Made by a program: the position numbers and the translations under genes
Shown: one piece after another, positions 21,913 to 30,754 of the stretch
Layout of the letters: each line of letters opens with the position of its first letter
How positions within the stretch are numbered: position 1 is the first letter of the stretch
Notes under the pieces: model-generated
What the model was told of the DNA's origin: nothing
Seen by the model: the letters and a program-made list of their open reading frames with translations, nothing else
Database searches by the model: none
NCBI RefSeq assembly: GCF_032341995.1
Contig: NZ_CP135439.1
Coordinates: 3,059,501-3,123,500, forward strand
Origin: Domibacillus sp. DTU_2020_1001157_1_SI_ALB_TIR_016
GTDB taxonomy: Bacteria; Bacillota; Bacilli; Bacillales; Domibacillaceae
Length of the DNA stretch: 64,000 bases
Reading direction: 5' to 3'

Positions 21913-21937
21913 AAACCACCTATTTTCTAGGTGGTTT
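21913..21937 (-). terminator. sacA1 terminator
   Basis: Perfect 10-bp stem AAACCACCTA / TAGGTGGTTT, nine bases after the stop codon of the minus-strand sucrose hydrolase gene. It is also the right-hand member of the duplicated hairpin pair. Confidence 0.85.
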
Positions 21938-21945
21938 AAAAACAT

Positions 21946-23406
21946 TTATTCCTGTTTCCACACATCTTTCAGTTTCCATGCCGCGAACGAAACCAGCCTC
22001 GCTTCGCCGCCGTCGGCAAATAATTGAACCTTTGTACTTTTTTCATTCGGATAAATACGTCCAGTCATAACCGCTTCTCCGTTATTCACAAACACTTCAA
22101 CCGAAGAACGATCGACAAATATATGCAGTTTCACAACAGCTGATGCTCCAATTTTTGCTTTGCGGATACCGCCTTCCCCTTTACCAGATGAATGCCGGTC
22201 AAAAGTAATGGCTTGATCAGCTGCATCAAAGCGGATCGTCGTTTTTTCCTGGCTGTCTTCTGAACATCTTACATGCAGGCCAAACGACGTGGCACTTCGC
22301 GCTTCGAATTCCGCTTTGATTTCCAGACGGTCTCCGGATACATGGAACAGCTGTGTCCCGGAAAGAGGCATTGGACCGGCAATCGTTTTTTCCCGGCGCA
22401 GTTTTTTCAATTCTTCTACAGGCTGCATCACAAGCCGTCCTGATTGATTAAAGGACAGCTGGCGCGGAATCGTCAGCGCCCCTGCCCAGCCATGTGCCTG
22501 TTCCGGCATAACCGCCTCCCACATATTCATCCAGCCGAATACAATCCGCCGTCCCTGGTCATCCTCAAATGACTGTGCCGCATAAAAATCAAAGCCTTGA
22601 TCAAGCTCAGTAAATTCACTGTACGTGAATGCAGCCGTTTCGTAATCCAAATCGCCGATCAGCGTTCCAGTCTGGTAAAGGTTTTGATAACGGTCGCCAG
22701 AAGCCTCAATGCCTTGCGGTGAAACGAGAAGCACATGCCTGCCCTCAAGCTCAAAAAAGTCAGGACATTCAAGCATAAATCCAAGCTTACCGTCGCTTTT
22801 TACAATGGCCCCGCGATCCTTCCACGAAAAAAGATCCGCCGACTCATACAAGTGTACACAACCAAGCTTGTCCTTTTGACTGCCGACAACCATATACCAT
22901 TTCTCTTTATACTTCCACACTTTCGGGTCACGAAAATCAGCCGCGGCTCCCCGGGGAGGAGCAGAAATAACCGGGTTTTGTGGATACTTCTCGAAATGAA
23001 TGCCATCTGTGCTCATTGCGATACACTGGACCTCTTTTATTCCGTCTTCATCTTCTGCATGCCCGGTATAAATGAGCGTTAATATACCGTCATGATCGAC
23101 TGCACTGCCGGAAAAACAACCGCTTCTGTCATATTCCTCATCTGGCGCAAGCGCAATCGGCAAATGCTCCCAATGAACAAGGTCACGGCTTTTCATATGC
23201 CCCCAATGGATGGAGCCTGGCTTTACGTCATACGGGTGATGCTGATAAAACACGTGATAGTCACCCCGCCATTGAATAAGGCCATTTGGATCATTTATCC
23301 AGCGGGCAGGCGCCATAATATGATAACCGAGCCGGTACGGACTGTGTGCTGCCCGCTTTTCGTCCTGACGAACAGCGTGATGTGCTTTTTCAATTGCTTG
23401 TTTCAT
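21946..23406 (-). CDS. sacA: sucrose-6-phosphate hydrolase (GH32), copy 1
   Basis: A 486-residue family-32 glycoside hydrolase. It has the nucleophile motif RWINDPNG near residue 36, the FRDPK motif near 160 and the acid-base ECPD near 216. A C-terminal beta-sandwich is marked by FVDRSSVEVFVNNGE. It hydrolyses sucrose-6-phosphate to glucose-6-phosphate and fructose and has no signal peptide, so it is cytoplasmic. AAAGGAGGCGG precedes the ATG. It lies divergent from the repressor gene and is a paralogue of the hydrolase at 26500. Confidence 0.93.
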   Translation of the reverse strand: MKQAIEKAHHAVRQDEKRAAHSPYRLGYHIMAPARWINDPNGLIQWRGDYHVFYQHHPYDVKPGSIHWGHMKSRDLVHWEHLPIALAPDEEYDRSGCFSGSAVDHDGILTLIYTGHAEDEDGIKEVQCIAMSTDGIHFEKYPQNPVISAPPRGAAADFRDPKVWKYKEKWYMVVGSQKDKLGCVHLYESADLFSWKDRGAIVKSDGKLGFMLECPDFFELEGRHVLLVSPQGIEASGDRYQNLYQTGTLIGDLDYETAAFTYSEFTELDQGFDFYAAQSFEDDQGRRIVFGWMNMWEAVMPEQAHGWAGALTIPRQLSFNQSGRLVMQPVEELKKLRREKTIAGPMPLSGTQLFHVSGDRLEIKAEFEARSATSFGLHVRCSEDSQEKTTIRFDAADQAITFDRHSSGKGEGGIRKAKIGASAVVKLHIFVDRSSVEVFVNNGEAVMTGRIYPNEKSTKVQLFADGGEARLVSFAAWKLKDVWKQE

Positions 23407-23439
23407 TGATTCCGCCTCCTTTAAATGCCCGACAGCACT

Positions 23440-23766
23440 TTAAAAGTCACCTTTTATATGTATGGGAGCCAAAATATCCGCATACATCCGTTTATCCTTT
23501 CCTGGTATATCGCCTGTCAGCTCCCTCGCAGCAAGCCATGAACTTTTAGAACGCGAAAGCGGGGTATTTTGGTTATTAACCACCCGGAAGTCATAGCGAA
23601 CGACTTTTTTCTTTTTGTAACGAACACCAGGCGATTTTGTGTGCTTTAAAATGAAACTTCTCAACTTCCTTAAACCTTCCCCAGCCATTTTATAGCGCTT
23701 ACATTTCACCATAGTCGATTTTTTTCTGTATTTCACCCCAAACGATGTGAACCTCTTCGCTTTCAT
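23440..23766 (-). CDS. doubtful small basic protein
   Basis: A 108-codon frame starting at ATG 23766 behind AAAGAGAATTTT, very rich in lysine and arginine (KKKKVVRYDF). I recognise no family. The last 45 residues (SRSKSSWLAARELTGDIPGK) look more protein-like than the rest. It fills the 448-bp gap between sacA1 and the repressor gene and points the same way as sacA1. It may be a real small gene or only AT-rich promoter DNA that happens to be open. No other feature is clear in the gap. Confidence 0.3.
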   Translation of the reverse strand: MKAKRFTSFGVKYRKKSTMVKCKRYKMAGEGLRKLRSFILKHTKSPGVRYKKKKVVRYDFRVVNNQNTPLSRSKSSWLAARELTGDIPGKDKRMYADILAPIHIKGDF

Positions 23767-23854
23767 AAAATTCTCTTTCTGTATTTCGCTTTCTTTCGTT
23801 TTCTCCCTCCTCTTCAATCATGTATAGTAGAAGATAGAAACGGAGTGGGATTTG

Positions 23855-24853
23855 ATGAAAACCATTGCAGATATTGCCAAAATTGCCGGTGTCGCAAAAA
23901 GTACTGTGTCACGGTTCTTAAACGGCGGTTCGGTCAGTGAAGAAACAAAAAGGAAAATTGAACAGGTCATCAATGAAACAGGCTATACACCGAACGCTTT
24001 TGCCCAGAGCTTAAAAGCGAAACAAACAAATATGATCGGCACAATCGTTCCCCGGCTCGATTCCTACGCTACTTCCCGTACGCTGATGGGGATTGATGAA
24101 CGGCTTCGCGAATTAAATTATCATATGCTTGTTTCCAATACGGGACAAGATCTCCAGCGGGAAATTGAAAACATTTATACACTCGCCAAACAAAAAGCGG
24201 CGGGCATTATTCTGCTCGCTACCCAAGTAACAGCTGCACATTTACAAGCATTTCGCACCATTGATATCCCGGTTCTTCTTGTCGGCCAGCAGCACGAAGA
24301 GGTATACAGCCTGATCCATGATGATGAAACAGCAGGCTACGCCATTGGTAAATACATTGCCCAGCGCGGACATAAAAAAATTGCTTTTCTTGGGGTCGGC
24401 GAATATGACGTAGCAGTCGGAGTCAAGCGAAAAAAAGGAGTTGCCCAGGCGCTGCGCGAACATGCGGAAGAAGTAGAAGCCCGCTTTTTTGAAACGACTT
24501 TTAATATGACGGACGCTGCCGAAAAAGCAGAACAGCTTTTTGATGAATTTTCGCCTTCAGCGCTTATTTGTGCCACCGACAATATTGCTTTCGGGGCCAT
24601 GAAAGCAGCCTACCGAAAAAAACAGTATGTTCCAAAAGATATTTCCATTACGGGCTTTGGAGGCTATGAAGTAACCGCTATGATGCATCCTTCTTTAACA
24701 ACCGTCCATATTCATTTTAAAGAAGCCGGCCAGATGGCAGCGGACCATATCACCAAGCTGATCAAAGGTGAAGACATTCCCAAATTGACCTATTCGCGAT
24801 TTGAACTTGTTTTACGAGAAAGTGTTGACATCCGTACAAATCATCTTTTATAA
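23855..24853 (+). CDS. scrR: LacI-family sucrose operon repressor
   Basis: A 332-residue LacI/GalR regulator. The N-terminal helix-turn-helix TIADIAKIAGVAKSTVSRFL and hinge helix span about 1-60, and a periplasmic-binding-like effector domain follows. It lies between sacA1 and the PTS gene, and LacI-type operators (GGAACCGGTTCC) lie right after it, so control of the scrA-sacA2-scrK operon by sucrose or a fructose derivative is the natural reading. I place the start at ATG 23855 with GGAGTGG upstream; the preceding TTG is less likely. Confidence 0.9.
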   Translation: MKTIADIAKIAGVAKSTVSRFLNGGSVSEETKRKIEQVINETGYTPNAFAQSLKAKQTNMIGTIVPRLDSYATSRTLMGIDERLRELNYHMLVSNTGQDLQREIENIYTLAKQKAAGIILLATQVTAAHLQAFRTIDIPVLLVGQQHEEVYSLIHDDETAGYAIGKYIAQRGHKKIAFLGVGEYDVAVGVKRKKGVAQALREHAEEVEARFFETTFNMTDAAEKAEQLFDEFSPSALICATDNIAFGAMKAAYRKKQYVPKDISITGFGGYEVTAMMHPSLTTVHIHFKEAGQMAADHITKLIKGEDIPKLTYSRFELVLRESVDIRTNHLL

Positions 24854-24860
24854 TCAAGTA

Positions 24861-24885
24861 GAAACCGGTTCCAATTCCGGTTTCC
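24861..24885 (+). terminator. repressor-gene hairpin containing operator O1
   Basis: GAAACCGG and CCGGTTTC form an 8-bp stem seven bases after the repressor stop, followed by CCTATTT. The left part, GAAACCGGTTCC, also matches the operator sequence, so this site may be both a weak terminator and an operator. Confidence 0.5.
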
Positions 24886-24901
24886 CTATTTACTCGTTAT
24901 T

Positions 24902-24913
24902 GGAACCGGTTCC
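24902..24913. promoter_or_regulatory. sucrose repressor operator O2
   Basis: GGAACCGGTTCC is a perfect 12-bp palindrome with the central CG typical of LacI-family operators. It is preceded by T, and the same sequence recurs at 24936. Confidence 0.8.
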
Positions 24914-24935
24914 TCTTTTTTATTTAATGTTTTTA

Positions 24936-24947
24936 GGAACCGGTTCC
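24936..24947. promoter_or_regulatory. sucrose repressor operator O3 overlapping the promoter
   Basis: A second perfect GGAACCGGTTCC lies 22 bp upstream of the probable -10 box TATACT (24970-24975). It therefore covers the -35 region of the PTS operon promoter, where binding would block transcription. Confidence 0.8.
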
Positions 24948-24998
24948 AAATAATCTTACACGTATCGGTTATACTTTACCTACAAAGGAGGAACTCCA

Positions 24999-26438
24999 AT
25001 GAATTACCCTCAAATTGCACGCGAAACGCTTGAAGCGCTTGGCGGAAAGGAAAACATTGCAGCCGCTGCCCACTGTGCTACACGGCTTCGGCTCGCGCTG
25101 CATGATGAATCGATTGTCGATCAGGAAAAGCTCGACGCAATGGACAGCGTCAAAGGGACTTTTTCTACCAGCGGTCAATACCAAATTATTTTTGGCTCTG
25201 GCACCGTTAATAAAGTGTATGCAGAGTTTGCCAAGCTGACTGGTACCGGCGGCATGTCAACAGCTGATGTGAAAAGCGCCGGCGCCAAGAAAATGAACCC
25301 TCTCCAGCGGTTTGTAAAAATGCTGTCTGATATTTTCGTACCGATTATTCCAGCCATCGTTGCCGGCGGTCTGTTGATGGGAATCAACAACCTGCTCACA
25401 GCGCAGGGATTGTTTGTAGATGGCCAGTCACTGATTGAAGCTTATCCAAATATGGCTGATTTAGCAGCTCTTATTAATACATTTGCCAATGCTGCCTTTG
25501 TGTTTCTCCCTATTTTAATTGGTTTTTCTGCAACCCAGCGCTTCGGCGGCAATCCTTATCTTGGTGCCACGCTCGGTATGCTGATGGTTCACCCGGATTT
25601 ATTGAATGCTTACAATATTGCAGATGCTCTAGCTAAAAACGAAATTCCTGTCTGGTCTATTTTCGGATTTGAAATTGAAAAAATCGGTTACCAGGGTACG
25701 GTTCTTCCCGTTCTCGCTGCTTCCTTTATTCTGGCTAAAGTGGAACTATCCCTTCGCAAAATTGTTCCATCGATCTTTGATAACTTACTGACGCCGCTTT
25801 TAACAATTTTCATTACAGGTATTTTAACGTTTACACTTGTAGGCCCGCTTACTCGTACAGCCGGCAACCTGCTGTCTGACGGTATGATCTGGCTTTATGA
25901 TACCACCGGTTTTATAGGAGGCGCCCTGTTCGGCCTGCTTTACGCACCTATTGTAATCACCGGTATGCATCACAGCTTTATTGCCGTTGAAACACAACTT
26001 CTTGCGGATATAGCAAAAACAGGCGGCTCCTTTATCTTCGTTGTAGCGACCATGTCAAACGTCGCTCAAGGAGCGGCTACACTTGCCGTCTTTATGAGAA
26101 CAAAAAACAAAAAATTAAAAGGAACGGCTTCTGCTGCAGGTGTTTCAGCCCTGCTCGGCATTACAGAACCTGCCCTGTTCGGAGTGAATTTAAAGCTCCG
26201 CTATCCGTTTATTGGTGCGTTGATCGGTTCTTCTGTGGCAACAGCATATGTAACATTCTTTAAAGTAAAAGCAATTGCGCTTGGCGCAGCCGGTCTTCCG
26301 GGCATCATTTCCATTCAGCATGGAGGACTTGTTCAATATGTGATTGGGATGCTTATTTCAATTGTAGTTGCTTTTGCTGTAACGATGATCCTTGGGAAGC
26401 GTGATGAGAAAAAGCAGGCTGTGCAAAAAGCAGCATAA
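24999..26438 (+). CDS. scrA: sucrose-specific PTS enzyme IIBC
   Basis: A 479-residue PTS permease. The EIIB domain spans about 1-85 with the phosphorylated cysteine C26 in AAHCATRLRL. The EIIC domain (about 105-470) has roughly ten membrane segments and the motifs GITEPALFGVN and GMHHSF. It imports sucrose as sucrose-6-phosphate. There is no EIIA domain, so a glucose-type EIIA elsewhere must supply phosphate, as is usual for sucrose EIIBC. AAAGGAGG lies eight bases before the ATG. It is the first gene of the operon with sacA2 and fructokinase. Confidence 0.94.
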   Translation: MNYPQIARETLEALGGKENIAAAAHCATRLRLALHDESIVDQEKLDAMDSVKGTFSTSGQYQIIFGSGTVNKVYAEFAKLTGTGGMSTADVKSAGAKKMNPLQRFVKMLSDIFVPIIPAIVAGGLLMGINNLLTAQGLFVDGQSLIEAYPNMADLAALINTFANAAFVFLPILIGFSATQRFGGNPYLGATLGMLMVHPDLLNAYNIADALAKNEIPVWSIFGFEIEKIGYQGTVLPVLAASFILAKVELSLRKIVPSIFDNLLTPLLTIFITGILTFTLVGPLTRTAGNLLSDGMIWLYDTTGFIGGALFGLLYAPIVITGMHHSFIAVETQLLADIAKTGGSFIFVVATMSNVAQGAATLAVFMRTKNKKLKGTASAAGVSALLGITEPALFGVNLKLRYPFIGALIGSSVATAYVTFFKVKAIALGAAGLPGIISIQHGGLVQYVIGMLISIVVAFAVTMILGKRDEKKQAVQKAA

Positions 26439-26443
26439 CATTT

Positions 26444-26464
26444 AGGTGGAGAAGATTTCTCCAC
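26444..26464 (+). other. intercistronic hairpin between scrA and sacA2
   Basis: GGTGGAGAA-GAT-TTCTCCACC forms a perfect 9-bp stem six bases after the PTS stop, followed by TCCTTTTCATTTT. The T tract is interrupted, so it is more likely an attenuating or RNA-stabilising hairpin than a full terminator. Confidence 0.6.
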
Positions 26465-26499
26465 CTCCTTTTCATTTTAATAAGTATGAGGTGATCAGA

Positions 26500-27972
26500 T
26501 TGCAATGGACAACAGAACAGCGTTATACACGACTTGAAGACATATCTAAATCAGAGTTGGCTGCTTTAATAAAACAGGTGGATGGTTCCCCGTGGCGGCA
26601 AACTTATCATATTCAGCCTGAAACAGGATTGTTAAATGATCCGAACGGCTTTTCTTTTTATAATGGTGAATATCATTTATTTTACCAGTGGTTCCCGCTT
26701 GGCCCTGTTCATGGCATTAAATATTGGTATCACACAAAATCAAAAGATCTCGTTCATTGGGAAAATGCCGGTATCGCGATTCGGCCAGATAGTGACCTTG
26801 ACAGTCATGGTGCTTACTCTGGCAGCGGTATCGTGCACAATGACCAATTGTACTTAATATATACCGGCAATACACGTGATGAGCAATGGGTGCGGCATCC
26901 GAAGCAGAATATTGCCATTATGGACAAGCAGGGCATTATTCAAAAAAAGCAAAAACCAGTGATTCATGAAGTGCCGCCCGGCTATACCGATCATTTCCGC
27001 GATCCAAAAGTATGGAAAGAAAATGGGCTTTTTTATGCCATTATCGGTGCCCAGCGGACAAACCTGACGGGCTGCATCGTGCTCTACAGCTCCCCAGATA
27101 TGGAAACATGGACATTCGAAGGTGAAATTAAAACCGCCCTTCCCCGCTTTGGTTATATGTGGGAATGCCCTGATTACTTTACGATTGATGGACAAGGTGT
27201 CCTTGTTTTTTCACCGCAGGGCATTGCGCCGAAAGGTGATTGCTATCATAATATTTATCAATCCGGCTATGTTCTCGGGAATCTTGATGTTGAAACACAA
27301 AGCATAGATCATGGCGTATTCGCTGAGCTGGACCGCGGCTTTGATTTTTATGCACCGCAAACAATGGAAGCGCCGGACGGACGTCGTATTTTAGTCGGCT
27401 GGATGGGACTTCCTGAAATGTCTTATCCAACGGATTCACATGGCTGGGCGCACTGCCTGACCCTGCCCCGGGAAATCACGATTGAAAACGGGCGGCTTAT
27501 GCAAAGACCAGTCCGGGAGCTTGAGCGCCTGCGCGGTGTTCAAATGGAAGCTTCAGCTGATCTTTGTGATGAAGTACAGACTTTTGACAGCTTCAGCGGC
27601 ACAGCTTTTGAAATGATTTGTTCGTTTGAGCTGGAGGATGCAGATTCATGCGGAATTGAAATTCGCGTAAGCGAAAAAGAAAAAACCGTTATTACGTACG
27701 ACGCCCTCAAGCAAAAAGTTCATTTGGATAGAACATATTCTGGTGCGCTTACGGATTCGCCATATGGAACCCTGCGCAGCTGCTCGTTAGCGGCGGACAA
27801 AGTGACGTTTCGTTTATTTGTGGATTCTTCTTCCCTTGAGCTCTTTATAAACGATGGAGCCGAAGTTTTTACAAGCCGTATTTTTCCAAGCAAGGACTCG
27901 GCAGGCATCCGCTTTTTTGCAAAAGGCGGCCGCGCGTCATGTCAGGCGATAAAATGGACGATAGGAGAGTAA
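26500..27972 (+). CDS. sacA: sucrose-6-phosphate hydrolase (GH32), copy 2
   Basis: A 490-residue GH32 enzyme with LLNDPNGF near residue 45, FRDPKVW near 167 and the acid-base ECPD. The C-terminal domain is marked by FVDSSSLELFINDGA. It is cytoplasmic and cleaves the sucrose-6-phosphate made by the PTS protein. The start is TTG 26500, eight bases after GAGGTGA; the longer frame from 26446 would run through the intercistronic hairpin. It is followed after one base by fructokinase. It differs clearly from copy 1 at 21946, so the two are old paralogues. Confidence 0.93.
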   Translation: MQWTTEQRYTRLEDISKSELAALIKQVDGSPWRQTYHIQPETGLLNDPNGFSFYNGEYHLFYQWFPLGPVHGIKYWYHTKSKDLVHWENAGIAIRPDSDLDSHGAYSGSGIVHNDQLYLIYTGNTRDEQWVRHPKQNIAIMDKQGIIQKKQKPVIHEVPPGYTDHFRDPKVWKENGLFYAIIGAQRTNLTGCIVLYSSPDMETWTFEGEIKTALPRFGYMWECPDYFTIDGQGVLVFSPQGIAPKGDCYHNIYQSGYVLGNLDVETQSIDHGVFAELDRGFDFYAPQTMEAPDGRRILVGWMGLPEMSYPTDSHGWAHCLTLPREITIENGRLMQRPVRELERLRGVQMEASADLCDEVQTFDSFSGTAFEMICSFELEDADSCGIEIRVSEKEKTVITYDALKQKVHLDRTYSGALTDSPYGTLRSCSLAADKVTFRLFVDSSSLELFINDGAEVFTSRIFPSKDSAGIRFFAKGGRASCQAIKWTIGE

Positions 27973-27973
27973 A

Positions 27974-28960
27974 ATGAGTACATTATTTTCAATTGGAGAA
28001 GTATTAATTGATTTTATCCCACAGCAAAAAGGGCTGGCTCTTAAAGATGTCGTATCCTTTGAGCGCGCACCCGGCGGAGCCCCGGCCAATGTGGCCGCTG
28101 CCGTTTCAAAACTCGGCGGGCACTCCGCCATGCTGACGAAGCTTGGCTCCGATGCATTTGGTGATTTTTTATTGGAGAAGCTGGTTGAAGCAGGTGTGGA
28201 AACCAAGCACATTATCCGCACGAGTGAAGCCAATACGGCTCTTGCGTTCGTTTCCCTCCGTGAAGATGGTGAACGGGACTTTTCTTTTTACCGGAAGCCT
28301 TGTGCAGATTTGCTGATGACAGCAGACGAAGTGGACGAATCCTTGTTTCACCCCGGTGACATTCTCCACTTTTGTTCCGTTGATTTAGTTGAAAGTCCAA
28401 TGAAGCATGCGCATATTAAAGCAATCGACCGGGCTAAACAGCGCGGTGCTTTCATCAGCTTTGATCCAAATGTGCGGCTTCCGCTTTGGGAGGATCCGAA
28501 TGCGTGCCGCGAAACCATTTTAGCGTTCATGCCAAAAGCGCATCTGATTAAAATTTCAGATGAAGAGCTTGAATTTATTACAGGTATTTCAGAAGAAAAA
28601 GCGGCTATTGCTTCTCTGTTTACAGGAGATGTAAAAGCGGTCGTGTATACACGCGGTGCAGCAGGTGCCTCACTGTTTGTGAACGGAACAGAAATCCAAG
28701 CAGACGGCTTTGCTGTACAGGTACAGGATACGACTGGTGCCGGGGATGCTTTTATTGGCAGCTTTTTATTTCAGCTGCTTCAGGCCAGCGCCAATGTAGA
28801 AAACGTTTCTGCTCTTCTTGAGCAGCGCGGAGAAGAAATCGTCCGTTTTGCCAATGCAGCAGGTGCCATTACAACCACCGGCAAAGGAGCCATCTCTTCC
28901 CTGCCTTCCCTGCAGCAAATAGAAAACATGCTTAATGAAGTTTATTCAGATACAAAATAA
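27974..28960 (+). CDS. scrK: fructokinase, PfkB family
   Basis: A 328-residue PfkB-family sugar kinase. The N-terminal FSIGEVLIDFIP is followed by the substrate motif GGAPANVA at 34-41 and the anion-hole/catalytic motif TGAGDAFIGS at about 254-263. It phosphorylates the fructose released by the hydrolase. GGAGAG precedes the ATG, one base after the sacA2 stop. It ends the sucrose operon, with a terminator directly behind. Confidence 0.93.
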   Translation: MSTLFSIGEVLIDFIPQQKGLALKDVVSFERAPGGAPANVAAAVSKLGGHSAMLTKLGSDAFGDFLLEKLVEAGVETKHIIRTSEANTALAFVSLREDGERDFSFYRKPCADLLMTADEVDESLFHPGDILHFCSVDLVESPMKHAHIKAIDRAKQRGAFISFDPNVRLPLWEDPNACRETILAFMPKAHLIKISDEELEFITGISEEKAAIASLFTGDVKAVVYTRGAAGASLFVNGTEIQADGFAVQVQDTTGAGDAFIGSFLFQLLQASANVENVSALLEQRGEEIVRFANAAGAITTTGKGAISSLPSLQQIENMLNEVYSDTK

Positions 28961-28990
28961 AAAGCACCGCCCGTTTGGGCGGTGCTTTTT
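28959..28990. terminator. bidirectional terminator after fructokinase
   Basis: The stem AAAAGCACCGCCC / GGGCGGTGCTTTT is flanked by A and T runs. It ends both the sucrose operon and the convergent NlpC/P60 gene (stop at 28989). Confidence 0.93.
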
Positions 28991-30002
28991 ATTTTGTGTT
29001 CATCGCATTGTAGATGGCCACTGTAAATGCTTCACGTGTTGCATTGTGTGTTCCATAAAACCTGTCGCCTTTAAAAAAGCCGGTTTTATCAATAGAAGCC
29101 ATAGAAACGATGCCTTCGTATGCCCAATGGCCTGCCTTAATGTCTGTATACACAACATTTGCTGCCGCCGTTTCAGACACTTTTAAGTTAAAAGCACGCT
29201 GGATCAAAGATGCCATTTCGTTTCTTGTCATTTCTTCTTCTAAGCCGAATGTTTTATCTCCGTAGCCATTCATAATGCCCGCTTCATGAACCGCTGCTAT
29301 ATCTACAGCAAACCGGTTTGTTTTCGGCACATCGGTAAAGTAGCTCATTTTTTCTGGTTTCAAGCCAAGTACACGGTTGATAATAGCTGCGGCTTGTCCG
29401 CGCGTTATTTTTTCGTCCGGCGCGAACGTATCGATTGTAAATCCGTTAATAACTCCCTGTTCCGTCAATGATTTAATTGCATTGTACGCAAGGTCTGTTT
29501 TTTCTATATCTGTAAACCATTCCGGTGCTTGCTCTTCAATCACACGTTTAGCGCCTGCATACTTTGGAGACCAGTAGGGATCACCATCTAGTGGAACAAG
29601 CGCGATGCCTTTGCTTGATGTGGCATTCAATACTTGGTTGTTGCCTGCGTATACCCCAACATGGGAGATGCCTTTTTTATATGTGTTAGCGTAAAAAACA
29701 AGATCGCCAACCTGAAGATCGCTTTTGGCTACTGCTGTGCCCACATTGTACTGTTCACCTGTTGTGCGTGGCAAAGAAATGTCAGCAACATGTTTATAAA
29801 TATATTGAACGAAACCGGAGCAGTCGAATCCTTTTGGCGTTGTGCCGCCAAACACGTACTCTACACCCATGAACGTTTTCCCAAAAGCAACAACTGATTC
29901 ACCAATGGACGCGGCTTCTGCTTTAACAGATGCCAATGGGGACAGGCTAAAAAACAAGATGACCGCTAAAAATGAAAGAATTGCTTTCTTGCAACTGTTC
30001 AC
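28989..30002 (-). CDS. NlpC/P60 peptidoglycan hydrolase with SLH domains
   Basis: A 337-residue secreted cell-wall enzyme. A signal peptide (about 1-30) precedes an NlpC/P60 domain with catalytic Cys61 in GFDCSGF and His114 in ISHVGVY. Three S-layer-homology domains then fill residues 160-337 (FTDI..ITRGQAAAI, FTDVP..MTRNEMASL, YTDIKAGHWAYEGI). The enzyme cleaves peptide stems, and the SLH domains bind secondary wall polymers. GTG start at AGGAGGTACATA. It is the active paralogue of the degenerate domain protein at 32561. Confidence 0.93.
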   Translation of the reverse strand: MNSCKKAILSFLAVILFFSLSPLASVKAEAASIGESVVAFGKTFMGVEYVFGGTTPKGFDCSGFVQYIYKHVADISLPRTTGEQYNVGTAVAKSDLQVGDLVFYANTYKKGISHVGVYAGNNQVLNATSSKGIALVPLDGDPYWSPKYAGAKRVIEEQAPEWFTDIEKTDLAYNAIKSLTEQGVINGFTIDTFAPDEKITRGQAAAIINRVLGLKPEKMSYFTDVPKTNRFAVDIAAVHEAGIMNGYGDKTFGLEEEMTRNEMASLIQRAFNLKVSETAAANVVYTDIKAGHWAYEGIVSMASIDKTGFFKGDRFYGTHNATREAFTVAIYNAMNTK

Positions 30003-30096
30003 TATGTACCTCCTAATTTCCCATTCTTTTTTCTCTACTTAATTCCTCATAAATCTTATTTTAGCAAAAATAAACATTACGATGTTTTACGGTAAA

Positions 30097-30122
30097 ATTA
30101 CAAATTTCGATCTTTTTGTAAT
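30097..30122. promoter_or_regulatory. palindrome upstream of the NlpC/P60-SLH gene
   Basis: ATTACAAA and TTTGTAAT, separated by 10 bases, lie about 95 bp upstream of the start codon. This has the form of a repressor site but I cannot name a regulator. Confidence 0.3.
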
Positions 30123-30157
30123 AATTTATCCTTATTTTCCCTAAAAACCTCATAAAA

Positions 30158-30184
30158 AAAAGAACTGGGGAGCACAGTTCTTTT
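30158..30184 (-). terminator. terminator of DUF202 gene
   Basis: The stem AAAAGAACTG / CAGTTCTTTT is followed by TTTT on the minus strand and overlaps the stop codon at 30183. Confidence 0.8.
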
Positions 30185-30545
30185 AAGAAAAAACAAATAA
30201 TATATACACTCCGAACAGCAAAATTAAAGTGACAATGATACCTGTCAGGAACAAAATACTCGCTTTTTCAGGCTTAAACATTTCGTTGTCTATCGCCCTG
30301 GCTTTAACAAAATAACTGCGTGTAGAAAAAGCAAGGACCAGCAGTCCTGATAGAATAGCAGCAAACCCGACTATGTCTGCCAGGAGATCGGCACGTGTCG
30401 AATGCCGGGACAAAAAACTAAAGTGAAGGTTGCTGATTAAAAACCCAATTCCTATAATGGCAATGGCCGTTCTTGTCCATGCCAAATAAGTGCGTTCATT
30501 CGCCAAATGCTGCTGAACAAAAGCAGCGCTTTTTGTTTTTGTCAT
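30183..30545 (-). CDS. DUF202 (YidH-like) membrane protein
   Basis: A 120-residue protein of the DUF202 family. The N-terminal signature LANERTYLAWTRTAIAIIG is followed by three membrane segments. The function of the family is not known. GGAGGGAATCG lies before the ATG. It is a single-gene unit, divergent from murB. Confidence 0.85.
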   Translation of the reverse strand: MTKTKSAAFVQQHLANERTYLAWTRTAIAIIGIGFLISNLHFSFLSRHSTRADLLADIVGFAAILSGLLVLAFSTRSYFVKARAIDNEMFKPEKASILFLTGIIVTLILLFGVYILFVFS

Positions 30546-30675
30546 TGTGTCGATTCCCTCCTCTTTAACCGTTTAAGGCAGGCACCCATTTGTCTATACT
30601 TACATACAATACCCTGAAAAATGGGGAACATTTCTCAAATCGTGAAAGATCATTAACGAATTCCCTTATATCCTT

Positions 30676-30681
30676 TATAAT
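30676..30681 (+). promoter_or_regulatory. murB -10 box
   Basis: A perfect TATAAT about 40 bp before the murB initiation region; the -35 region is poor. The transcript would carry the GGAAGGTGA ribosome site at 30701-30709. Confidence 0.5.
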
Positions 30682-30754
30682 AGAGAGGATTATGAGAAAA
30701 GGAAGGTGAGCAGCTATCGATGCGCTGCAAATTGCAAACGACTTAAAGAAGAAA

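Noticed and set aside
21686..21919. 77-codon minus-strand frame inside repeat copy A
   Set aside because: It is the translation of the GC-rich repeat; similar fragments occur in copies B and C in different frames and none has a ribosome site.
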